In this document: in pieces, positions 1 through 5,124 of the stretch
Layout: the number at the start of each line of letters is the position of its first letter
Position numbering within the stretch: the stretch's first letter is position 1
Assembly (NCBI GenBank): GCA_021772195.1
Contig: JAJFML010000017.1
Span: 1-5,124 of the forward strand
DNA length: 5,124 nt
Reading direction: 5' to 3'
DNA from: Chlamydiota bacterium
Lineage (GTDB): Bacteria; Chlamydiota; Chlamydiia; Chlamydiales; SM23-39
Notes under the pieces: model-generated
What the model was told of the DNA's origin: nothing
Database searches by the model: none
What the model saw: only the letters and a program-made list of their open reading frames with translations
Program-made: the position numbers and the translations under genes

Positions 1-1198
1 TAGGCAGGATCGCAATGAGGGCTAAAAAAATAGCACCAGCCAAAGTGATTCTGTTCATGGTATATTCTAAAAACTCTTGTGTAGGCTTTCCCTGTCTTAC
101 ACCAGGAATAAAAGCGCCATTTTTTTTCATATCGGAGGCAATCTGATCAGGTTTGAACTGAGTTGCTGTCCAAAAGTAAGTAAAAAATATAATTAGCGAG
201 ACATAGAATATCGTATATGTCCAGCTACCTGGAGATACCATATTTGCAAAACTGCCAAGCCATGAGCCTTGTCCTAAAAATTGTCCAACAGTGGCTGGTA
301 ACATTAAAAAGGATGAGGCAAAAATAACAGGGATAACCCCTGCATAATTAATTTTTAAAGGTATATGAGAGTTCGATCCTTGAACCTCATGTCTACCAAC
401 GACTCTTCTAGCATACTGTAAAGGAATGCGTCTTTGTCCTTGAATAATCAGAATGGTTCCCACAGTGATAAGAACAAATACACCAGCTAGAACTAAGAGA
501 GAAGAAAAGGTGAGTTGACCAGGTTCTTGAGACTCTAAGTTTAGCTGTTTAATGATCGATCCAATTGTTCCAGGAAGCGATGATAGGATACCTATTGTTA
601 TAATAAGGCTGATTCCGTTACCAATTCCCTTTTCTGTGATCTGTTCACCGATCCACATAAGAAAAAGGGTTCCAGTAGTCATTGTTGCCATAAAGGTCAA
701 AAAGAAGAGCCAAGGCACACCAAACGCTTGCATCATCATCATCTCATCTACGATAATTCCAGGATGAGAAGCGTTCATCTGAACGGCAAATTTTGCAAAA
801 AGAGCCGATTGAAAAAGTGCCAACATAAGTGTCGCAACTCGGGTCCACTTAGATATCTTCTTTCTTCCTTGATCACTACTTTCTCTAATTTCTCTTTGAA
901 ATGATGGAACAATAGCAACTAGAAGTTGAAGGATAATCGACGCTGAAATATATGGCATAACCCCGAGCGCCAAAATTGTCATTTGTGCAAAAGCTCCTCC
1001 AGAAAAAATATCCATTAACTGAAATAGATTCTGGGATCCACCTGTTGCATATTTAAAGATCTGAACAGCTGCGTCAGCATTAATTCCGGGTACTGGTACA
1101 AATGAACCAATACGACAGACAGCTAACATTAAAACTGTAAAATATATTTTCGCTCGAAGTTCCGGTATAAATAAAATACGCTTGATACTATCAATCAT
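1..1198 (-). CDS. secY: SecY, protein translocase channel subunit (C-terminus cut by window edge)
   Basis: SecY is the pore-forming inner-membrane subunit of the SecYEG translocon, through which SecA or ribosomes pass secreted and membrane proteins. The reading frame is open from ATG at 1198 to the left edge, giving 399 codons. About 45-60 residues should be missing, given family lengths near 440-460. Visible landmarks are PVPGIN at about 35-40, the plug and TM2 region with [15 protein letters not shown] at 66-80, the loop [14 protein letters not shown] at 101-114, [16 protein letters not shown] at 182-197, the C4 loop [11 protein letters not shown] at 255-265, and the C5 loop [13 protein letters not shown] at 361-373. 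Arg368 aligns with the functionally critical E. coli Arg357. [18 protein letters not shown] and [11 protein letters not shown] closely match chlamydial SecY as I remember it. The start has AAGGG six bases upstream. It follows rplO after 34 bases, the usual spc operon order. Confidence 0.97.
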   Translation of the reverse strand, partial: MIDSIKRILFIPELRAKIYFTVLMLAVCRIGSFVPVPGINADAAVQIFKYATGGSQNLFQLMDIFSGGAFAQMTILALGVMPYISASIILQLLVAIVPSFQREIRESSDQGRKKISKWTRVATLMLALFQSALFAKFAVQMNASHPGIIVDEMMMMQAFGVPWLFFLTFMATMTTGTLFLMWIGEQITEKGIGNGISLIITIGILSSLPGTIGSIIKQLNLESQEPGQLTFSSLLVLAGVFVLITVGTILIIQGQRRIPLQYARRVVGRHEVQGSNSHIPLKINYAGVIPVIFASSFLMLPATVGQFLGQGSWLGSFANMVSPGSWTYTIFYVSLIIFFTYFWTATQFKPDQIASDMKKNGAFIPGVRQGKPTQEFLEYTMNRITLAGAIFLALIAILP

Positions 1199-1204
1199 GA
1201 TTTG

Positions 1205-1209
1205 CCCTT
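1205..1209 (-). promoter_or_regulatory. Shine-Dalgarno site of secY
   Basis: On the minus strand this reads AAGGG, six bases before the secY ATG at 1198-1196. It supports that start. It lies in the 34-base rplO-secY gap, the longest gap in the block, just after a run of six T residues (minus strand, 1215-1210). Confidence 0.7.
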
Positions 1210-1232
1210 AAAAAAGATTCTGAGATTTCTAT

Positions 1233-1682
1233 CTACACTATTGTGTATGAAATCTTATTTTCTTCTAGTTTTTTTATCGCACCTTGCGAATATTTTTGGG
1301 CTTTGATTGTGACCTTCTTAGTTAATTCTCCTCTTGAAAGAATTTTAATTCCACCTGTAAGTTTTCTAGGTGCAATCCCCTTTTCAAAGAGTGTCTCAAA
1401 GCTAACAGTTTCCCCATCTTCAAAGAACTTCTCGATATCTGATAAGTTTATCGCCAAATGTGGTTTAATAAATCTACCGCGAGTAAATCCTCGAATTGGC
1501 AGTCTTCTATGAAGAGGCACCATACCACCTTCATAGCCGTATCTTCTTTTGTATCCCGATCTAGAGCCATCGCCCTTTTCACCACGGCAAGAAGTTTTAC
1601 CGCGCTTAGATCCAACGCCTCTACCTACGCGTTGTACTTTTTTTCGGGGTCTGTGTGTATTTTGTAAATTATGCAGACTCAT
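1233..1682 (-). CDS. rplO: 50S ribosomal protein L15
   Basis: L15 is a late-assembling 50S protein that contacts 23S rRNA through a long, basic, glycine-rich N-terminal extension. The protein has 149 residues, close to the usual 144-150. The extension is visible as VGRGVGSKRGKTSCRGEKGD at 19-38, then SRSGYKRRYGYEGG at 40-53 and PLHRRLPIRGF at 56-66. GDGSRSGYKRR followed by GYEGG resembles chlamydial L15. The C-terminal domain carries KILSRGEL at 113-120 and a YSQGAIKKL helix at 131-139, matching the L15 signature region loosely. The ATG at 1682 lies inside the end of rpsE, with a 14-base overlap and GAGGG seven bases upstream, which suggests translational coupling. Within the glycine-rich stretch, Cys32 and Glu35 stand where E. 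coli has Gly and His. Confidence 0.97.
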   Translation of the reverse strand: MSLHNLQNTHRPRKKVQRVGRGVGSKRGKTSCRGEKGDGSRSGYKRRYGYEGGMVPLHRRLPIRGFTRGRFIKPHLAINLSDIEKFFEDGETVSFETLFEKGIAPRKLTGGIKILSRGELTKKVTIKAQKYSQGAIKKLEENKISYTIV

Positions 1683-2166
1683 GTAATAGCCCTCTTTCCT
1701 CTAGAATATTCTTTCTGTTACGTAGCATTTTAAGAGCTTTTACTGTTGCTCTTACCTGGTTAAGTGGATTATTTGATCCAAGGCTTTTTGCAACAACATC
1801 TCTAACTCCAGCCATTTCAAGGACAGATCTGATTTTTGAACCAGCGACTACTCCTGTTCCTTCTGGAGCGGGCTTTAGCATTAGTTTAGCACCGTCAAAA
1901 TCAACAACAACTCCGTGGGGAATAGTTGTTCCTTCCATCTCGAAACTAAATAGATTTTTCCTAGCTGCTTCTGATCCTTTACGAATAGCATCGGATACTT
2001 CGTTTGCTTTGGCAAAACCAAACCCTACATTTCCTTTTCCATCGCCAACAAGAATAAGTGCAGAAAAACTAAACTTTCTACCACCTTTTACAACCTTAGA
2101 ACAACGGTTGATGTATAGTACTTTTTCTTCAAAATCGTCGGTTTTTTCTTCGCGTCTCTTAGCCAT
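1669..2166 (-). CDS. rpsE: 30S ribosomal protein S5
   Basis: S5 sits at the back of the 30S subunit near the mRNA entry site and takes part in decoding accuracy. The protein has 165 residues, which fits the family. The N-terminal double-stranded-RNA-binding-like domain shows VVKGGRKFSFSALILVGDGK at 25-44, including the loop where spectinomycin-resistance changes occur in other bacteria, and GNVGFGFAKANEV at 45-57. The C-terminal domain shows PAPEGTGVVAG at 99-109 and VRDVVAKSLGSNNPLNQVRA at 121-140, the usual S5 core. The start is ATG at 2166 (MAKRREEK). Its upstream signal is weak, only GGAA seven bases away, and two out-of-frame ATGs precede it. No rpmD (L30) follows: rplO begins within the last 14 bases of this gene, as expected for Chlamydiae. 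Confidence 0.98.
   Translation of the reverse strand: MAKRREEKTDDFEEKVLYINRCSKVVKGGRKFSFSALILVGDGKGNVGFGFAKANEVSDAIRKGSEAARKNLFSFEMEGTTIPHGVVVDFDGAKLMLKPAPEGTGVVAGSKIRSVLEMAGVRDVVAKSLGSNNPLNQVRATVKALKMLRNRKNILEERGLLHESA
1690..1694 (-). promoter_or_regulatory. Shine-Dalgarno site of rplO inside the rpsE coding end
   Basis: On the minus strand this reads GAGGG, seven bases before the rplO ATG at 1682-1680, with a second purine-rich stretch AGGAAA directly upstream at 1700-1695. Both lie within the last codons of rpsE. The site fixes the rplO start and means ribosomes finishing rpsE pass over it. Confidence 0.75.
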
Positions 2167-2179
2167 ACATGGATTCCAT

Positions 2180-2551
2180 TTAAAATTTTAGTCCTTCTTT
2201 ACGAGCTGCTTCTGCAAGGGATGCTATAACACCATGATACTTAAATCTACCTCGATCAAAAACCGCATAGTTTATTTTTTTATCTTTAGCTGCTTTTGCA
2301 ATCAGTTTTCCTAAATGCTCAGCTGCATCTTTGGATTTTATATTAAATTTTGTCTCTCTTAACTCTTTTGATTGTGTTCCCACGCCGAAAAGACTTAAGC
2401 CTTGCTCATCATCGATTAATTGCACAAAAAGGTGCTTATTCGTCTTAGAAACACAAATTCTAGGCCTTTCAGCATTTCCTTTAAGATTCTTACGAACTCT
2501 TAAAGTCCTTGTATTTCTTGTTTTGTTACGTTTGATTAGTGACTTTTCCAT
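2180..2551 (-). CDS. rplR: 50S ribosomal protein L18
   Basis: L18 binds 5S rRNA and, together with L5, docks it into the central protuberance of the 50S subunit. The protein has 123 residues, slightly longer than E. coli L18 (117) and like chlamydial L18. A basic N-terminal tail (residues 1-28, rich in Lys and Arg) precedes the core strand RPRICVSKTNKHLFVQLIDD at 29-48. The conserved C-terminal segment is FDRGRFKYHG at 98-107, then an AEAARKEGLKF ending. The stretch KTNKH followed by VQLIDD matches Chlamydia as I recall it. ATG at 2551 follows the rplF stop by 11 bases, with TAGGA about six bases upstream overlapping the end of rplF. The stop codon is followed at once by an ATG of a short out-of-frame reading frame leading into rpsE. 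Confidence 0.97.
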   Translation of the reverse strand: MEKSLIKRNKTRNTRTLRVRKNLKGNAERPRICVSKTNKHLFVQLIDDEQGLSLFGVGTQSKELRETKFNIKSKDAAEHLGKLIAKAAKDKKINYAVFDRGRFKYHGVIASLAEAARKEGLKF

Positions 2552-2562
2552 CTTATATCCTA

Positions 2563-3111
2563 TTACTTAGACTTAGAAGCAGCTTTACCTGCTTTCTTAC
2601 GTACGTATTCATTTTCATAGCGAACGCCTTTACCTTTATAAGGTTCAGGAGGTCTAATACTTCTAATTGTCGCAGCAAACTGACCTACTTTCTGCTTATC
2701 GATTCCAGATACAATGATTGTCGTTGATTTATCGACATTAACTTGTAGATCTGTTGGAATTTCAAGTTCAGTTGGGTGAGAAAAACCGAGTTGCATATCG
2801 ATTTTAGTTCCTTTAACAGCTGCTCTATAACCCACACCAATCATAGTCAGGCGCTTTTCAAAACCCGCTGTCACTCCAATCACCATATTATTGATCAAGG
2901 AGCGAAATAGACCATGAAACTTTCCGTTGCTAAATAGTTTATCATCTTTCTCTATTAGCAGACTGCCCTCTTCTTGCTTGAGAGTAATCCCTTTCATAAG
3001 TTGTTGTGAAAGAAGTCCTTTTGGACCTTTTACATTAACAACATTATCGTTTGTAACTTGTACTTCTACCCCTTTGGGAAGAGCAATGGGTGATTTTCCT
3101 AATTTCGACAT
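2563..3111 (-). CDS. rplF: 50S ribosomal protein L6
   Basis: L6 lies near the factor-binding site and the base of the L7/L12 stalk on the 50S subunit, contacting the sarcin-ricin region of 23S rRNA. The protein has 182 residues; family members are about 177-184. It shows the two repeated L6 domains. The first begins SKLGKSPIALPKGVEV at 2-17 with VKGPKG at 27-32. The second includes RLTMIGVGYRA at 87-97 and ends in the L6 signature PEPYKGKGV at 155-163, followed by RYENEYVRKKAGK. The C-terminal tail is short and lysine-rich. ATG at 3111 has GAGGA about seven bases upstream, in the 12-base gap after rpsH. The order rpsH-rplF-rplR is the standard spc order. Confidence 0.98.
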   Translation of the reverse strand: MSKLGKSPIALPKGVEVQVTNDNVVNVKGPKGLLSQQLMKGITLKQEEGSLLIEKDDKLFSNGKFHGLFRSLINNMVIGVTAGFEKRLTMIGVGYRAAVKGTKIDMQLGFSHPTELEIPTDLQVNVDKSTTIIVSGIDKQKVGQFAATIRSIRPPEPYKGKGVRYENEYVRKKAGKAASKSK

Positions 3112-3123
3112 ATTATTTTCCTC

Positions 3124-3510
3124 TTACCAAATCGTACACCATAGTTCTCCGCCAAGATTTTTTTGGCGAGCAGATTCACCATCTAAAATACCTTGTGATG
3201 TAGAGAGGATGGCAATTCCTAGACCATTAAAAACTCTTGGAATCGATCCATGCCCAACATATCTACGAAGGCCTGGCTTAGAGACTCTTTTTAAACCTTG
3301 AATGACAGATCTTCTATTCTTATATTTTAAGAAAATTCGCATTCTTTTATTGTCATTATCTACAAGAAAGCTATCAATGAAGCCTTGATCCTTGAGAATT
3401 TTTATAATCTCAAGTCTTGCCTTACTAAGCTCTGAGTCTACATAACGATGCTTTGCATCTTTAGCATTGCGCACTCTTGTTAAAATATCCGCTATTGGAT
3501 CATTTGACAT
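3124..3510 (-). CDS. rpsH: 30S ribosomal protein S8
   Basis: S8 is a primary binder of the central domain of 16S rRNA (helix 21 region), and in E. coli it also represses its own operon. The protein has 128 residues, within the usual 128-133. The N-terminus SNDPIADILTRVRNA at 2-16 is typical. The C-terminal half holds KRVSKPGLRRYV at 74-85, then the S8 signature region GIAILSTSQGILDGESAR at 98-115, and ends GGELWCTIW. ATG at 3510 has an AGAGG Shine-Dalgarno sequence in the 15-base gap after rplE. That gap is where many bacteria carry rpsN (S14); here there is no room for it, as in Chlamydia. Confidence 0.98.
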   Translation of the reverse strand: MSNDPIADILTRVRNAKDAKHRYVDSELSKARLEIIKILKDQGFIDSFLVDNDNKRMRIFLKYKNRRSVIQGLKRVSKPGLRRYVGHGSIPRVFNGLGIAILSTSQGILDGESARQKNLGGELWCTIW

Positions 3511-3525
3511 ATTATAAACCTCTTC

Positions 3526-4062
3526 TTACTCTTTAAATGGGAAGCCAAGACTTTTAAGCAGGATTTGGCATTCGCTATCGGTGTTTGCGGATGTTACAAA
3601 CGTAATATTCATACCCTGCTGTCTTTTGACATCATCTAGATTAATCTCTGGATAGATTTGCTGGTCATTGAGACCTAAGCTATAGTTTCCACTTCCATCA
3701 CATTTTTTAGGAAATCCTCTAAAGTCACGTATGCGTGGAGACACGATATTGCAAAAACGATCTAGGAAATCATACATTCTCTTTCCACGAAGAGTTACTT
3801 TCAGTCCAATAGGAGTGTCTTCTCTAAGTTTGAAGTTTGCAATCGACTTTTTTGCCATAGTTATTACCGGCTTTTGGCCAGAAAGTAGTGTCATCTCTTT
3901 AATATGATCTTGCATGGCATTTTTATCTTTTACAGCTTCAGCTAAACCCATACTAATAATCATTTTCTTTAGGACTGGAACTTGGGATACATTCTTATAG
4001 CTATTGTCTTTTTTAAGCTGTGGTAGTATCTCTTTATAGAATTTTTCTCGTAACCTTGACAT
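3526..4062 (-). CDS. rplE: 50S ribosomal protein L5
   Basis: L5 binds 5S rRNA with L18 in the central protuberance, and contacts the P-site tRNA and the small subunit. The protein has 178 residues, matching the usual 178-180. The L5 signature is visible as [17 protein letters not shown] at 57-73. [17 protein letters not shown] at 86-102, RIRDFRG at 110-116 and the segment [16 protein letters not shown] at 125-140 are the conserved L5 core. The C-terminus ends LKSLGFPF before KE. ATG at 4062 comes five bases after the rplX stop, so its purine-rich ribosome site (AGGATAGAG) is formed partly by the last codons and stop of rplX. The gene is followed directly by rpsH, with rpsN missing. Confidence 0.98.
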   Translation of the reverse strand: MSRLREKFYKEILPQLKKDNSYKNVSQVPVLKKMIISMGLAEAVKDKNAMQDHIKEMTLLSGQKPVITMAKKSIANFKLREDTPIGLKVTLRGKRMYDFLDRFCNIVSPRIRDFRGFPKKCDGSGNYSLGLNDQQIYPEINLDDVKRQQGMNITFVTSANTDSECQILLKSLGFPFKE

Positions 4063-4067
4063 CTTCT

Positions 4068-4403
4068 CTATCCTGCATGTTTTTTGACAGATCGGAAAAG
4101 GACGTCCTTTCCGTTCTCTTTGTAGACAAGCTCTTTTTCATTCTTATCATTTAACTTTACTTTGACTCTGACAGGCTTGCCACCTGCAGAAACCAAGCTA
4201 ACATTTGAAATATGAATCGGCATTTCCATGTCGATAATACCAGTTGTTTGCCCTTCCTCTTTCTTTTTAACATGCTTTTTACGCATGTTGAGACCTTGAA
4301 TGACAACCTTGTCAGAACCTCTAGAAATGACCTCTCCAGTCTTTCCCTTTTCATTGCCTGCGATAACAATGACTTGATCGCCTCTTCTAATCCATTTACT
4401 CAT
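4068..4403 (-). CDS. rplX: 50S ribosomal protein L24
   Basis: L24 is an assembly-initiating 50S protein that binds the 5' end region of 23S rRNA and sits near the peptide exit tunnel. The protein has 111 residues, longer than E. coli L24 (104) and close to chlamydial L24. The KOW motif is at 8-24 ([17 protein letters not shown] and the following Val). [15 protein letters not shown] at 32-46 and [10 protein letters not shown] at 61-70 are further family landmarks. The Lys-rich C-terminal tail (about 84-111) is compatible with the extended bacterial form. The ATG at 4403 lies 11 bases after the rplN stop, with only an AGAGA stretch as ribosome signal. Its end supplies the ribosome site for rplE. 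A 70-codon frame inside it on the same strand (4157-4369) is a shadow. Confidence 0.97.
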   Translation of the reverse strand: MSKWIRRGDQVIVIAGNEKGKTGEVISRGSDKVVIQGLNMRKKHVKKKEEGQTTGIIDMEMPIHISNVSLVSAGGKPVRVKVKLNDKNEKELVYKENGKDVLFRSVKKHAG

Positions 4404-4414
4404 ACTATTTCTCT

Positions 4415-4783
4415 CTAAATTACTTCGGGTGCCAAGGATGTTATTTTAATAAAGCCTTCTTCACGAACTTCTCTAGCAATTGGTCCGAAGATCCTTGTTC
4501 CCTTTGGATTTTTCTTATCATCTATAATGACGCAGCTATTGTCGTAGAAACAAAGTTCTGAACCATCTTTTCTTATGATTTTAGACTTTGTTCTTACAAT
4601 GACAGCTTTGACGACATCGCCTTTCTTTACATTTGCTTTAGGATCGGACTCCTTAACAGAGCAGACGATAATATCGCCAACAGCGGCATATCTCTTTTTA
4701 GATCCACCTAAAACCTTGAAGCATTTTACTCTTTTAGCTCCGGTATTATCGGCAACTTGAAGTTGTGTCTCTTGTTGAATCAT
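4415..4783 (-). CDS. rplN: 50S ribosomal protein L14
   Basis: L14 lies on the interface side of the 50S subunit, beside L19, where it contacts 16S rRNA. It is also the binding site of the ribosome-silencing factor RsfS in other bacteria. The protein has 122 residues, exactly the common family length. [19 protein letters not shown] at 1-19 is the typical N-terminus. The L14 signature region lies at 59-86, with [18 protein letters not shown] and CVIID visible. [14 protein letters not shown] at 95-108 and a SLAPEVI ending complete it. The start ATG at 4783 has AAAGGAAG immediately before it, in the nine-base gap after rpsQ. The spacing of that site to ATG is short. In E. coli rplN opens the spc operon, but here no promoter space exists in front of it. 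Confidence 0.98.
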   Translation of the reverse strand: MIQQETQLQVADNTGAKRVKCFKVLGGSKKRYAAVGDIIVCSVKESDPKANVKKGDVVKAVIVRTKSKIIRKDGSELCFYDNSCVIIDDKKNPKGTRIFGPIAREVREEGFIKITSLAPEVI

Positions 4784-4792
4784 CTTCCTTTC

Positions 4793-5041
4793 CTATTTTT
4801 TAACGAGTCCTACGACTCTCCATCTTTTAAGTTTAGAGAGAGGTCTTGTTTCCATAATAGAAACCTCATCACCAACTTTTAGATTTTCACTTTCATTATG
4901 AGCGTAATATTTCTTTCGCTTTTCAACGAGATTTTGATACTTTGGGTGACGTACTCTTCTTGTTACGTTCACGACAACTGTCTTATCCATTTTTGTGCCG
5001 ATAACGACACCTGTTTGGACTTTTCTTATCTGTCTTTCCAT
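4793..5041 (-). CDS. rpsQ: 30S ribosomal protein S17
   Basis: S17 is a primary 16S rRNA-binding protein of the 30S body, with an OB-fold. The protein has 82 residues, in line with the family (about 80-88). Visible landmarks are [20 protein letters not shown] at 7-26, the RRVRHPKYQ segment at 28-36, KKYYAHNE at 43-50, and the S17 signature [13 protein letters not shown] at 57-69, followed by [13 protein letters not shown]. The conserved ETRPLSK-KRWRVV end resembles chlamydial S17. ATG at 5041 comes five bases after the rpmC stop, and its ribosome site (GAGAGAG) lies in the last rpmC codons. S17 directly after L29 is the standard end of the S10 operon segment. Confidence 0.98.
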   Translation of the reverse strand: MERQIRKVQTGVVIGTKMDKTVVVNVTRRVRHPKYQNLVEKRKKYYAHNESENLKVGDEVSIMETRPLSKLKRWRVVGLVKK

Positions 5042-5046
5042 CCGTC

Positions 5047-5124
5047 TTACTCTCTCTCTTCTTTTGTTTCATTTAGTAGTGTGAGAATGCGAGCTCTTAA
5101 CTTTTTCTTCTCTTTAACAAGATG
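5047..5124 (-). CDS. rpmC: 50S ribosomal protein L29, C-terminal fragment (start beyond window)
   Basis: The minus strand is open from the right edge for 25 codons to a TAA at 5049-5047. It reads [18 protein letters not shown] and ends ETKEERE. This fits the second, basic helix of L29 (the KxIARIxTILNE type), a small 50S protein beside the peptide exit tunnel. The position directly before rpsQ, with a five-base gap, is the conserved place of rpmC. The identification therefore rests on both the helix pattern and the gene order. The start and N-terminal helix lie outside the window, and the fragment is too short to place on sequence alone. Confidence 0.88.
   Translation of the reverse strand, partial: HLVKEKKKLRARILTLLNETKEERE

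Noticed and set aside
552..767. Plus-strand open frame of 71 codons opposite secY
   Set aside because: The opposite strand encodes SecY TM3-TM6 with clear motifs. The frame's Ile/Pro-rich translation reflects the complement of membrane-segment codons.
1205..1247. Possible terminator or attenuator between rplO and secY: a 5-bp stem (1234-1238 with 1243-1247) and a run of six T on the minus strand at 1215-1210
   Set aside because: The stem is short and AT-rich, overlaps the rplO stop, and lies about 18 bases before the T run, so it lacks the form of an intrinsic terminator. The T run leads straight into the secY ribosome site.
2168..2179. Small inverted repeat (ATGGA and TCCAT around one base) in the rplR-rpsE gap
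   Set aside because: Five-base arms with a single central base cannot form a hairpin, and this length is expected by chance. It is noted only because it creates the competing ATGs reported above.
1655..2191. Plus-strand open frame of 178 codons opposite rpsE
   Set aside because: It lies wholly antisense to rpsE and small parts of rplO and rplR, whose motifs are unmistakable. Its translation is Ser/Pro/Phe-rich with no domain pattern, as expected from the complement of a conserved gene.
4040..4090. S8 repressor-binding site near the rplE start, as in the E. coli spc operon
   Set aside because: The rplX-rplE gap is only five bases, and by eye I could not find a stem resembling the 16S rRNA S8 site. 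A covariance or folding search would be needed to claim one.
4157..4369. Minus-strand open frame of 70 codons inside rplX
   Set aside because: It is an alternative frame of the well-supported L24 gene, with no recognisable motif and no separate ribosome site of note.

Overview
The window is a block of the S10-spc-alpha ribosomal protein cluster, read entirely on the minus strand. In transcription order (high to low coordinates) it holds rpmC (L29, C-terminal end only), rpsQ (S17), rplN (L14), rplX (L24), rplE (L5), rpsH (S8), rplF (L6), rplR (L18), rpsE (S5), rplO (L15) and secY (visible to codon 399, cut by the window's left edge). Every gene carries recognisable family motifs, and I found no frameshift or broken gene.

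The organism is most likely a member of the Chlamydiae. First, rpsN (S14) is absent between rplE and rpsH, and rpmD (L30) is absent between rpsE and rplO. As I recall, this is the arrangement in Chlamydia, where S14 is encoded elsewhere and L30 is missing. Second, the proteins, above all SecY, L15, L18, L24 and S17, resemble chlamydial sequences as I remember them. They are too different to be Chlamydia trachomatis itself. With roughly 40% GC (judged from a few lines only), an environmental, chlamydia-like lineage fits, but I cannot name the family from sequence alone.

The layout is very compact. Gaps between genes are 5, 9, 11, 5, 15, 12, 11 and 13 bases from rpmC to rpsE, then rpsE and rplO overlap by 14 bases, and 34 bases separate rplO from secY. 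Most starts have a purine-rich Shine-Dalgarno stretch in the gap or in the tail of the preceding gene. I see no convincing promoter or terminator, so the block looks like the interior of one long transcript that begins upstream of the right edge and continues past the left edge. No stretch over 300 bases lacks a gene.

The ribosomal proteins assemble into the 30S subunit (S17, S8, S5) and the 50S subunit (L29, L14, L24, L5, L6, L18, L15). SecY is the channel of the Sec translocon. This is an ordinary housekeeping region. I found no hidden novel system, only small points of gene content, start-site arrangement and local sequence deviation.
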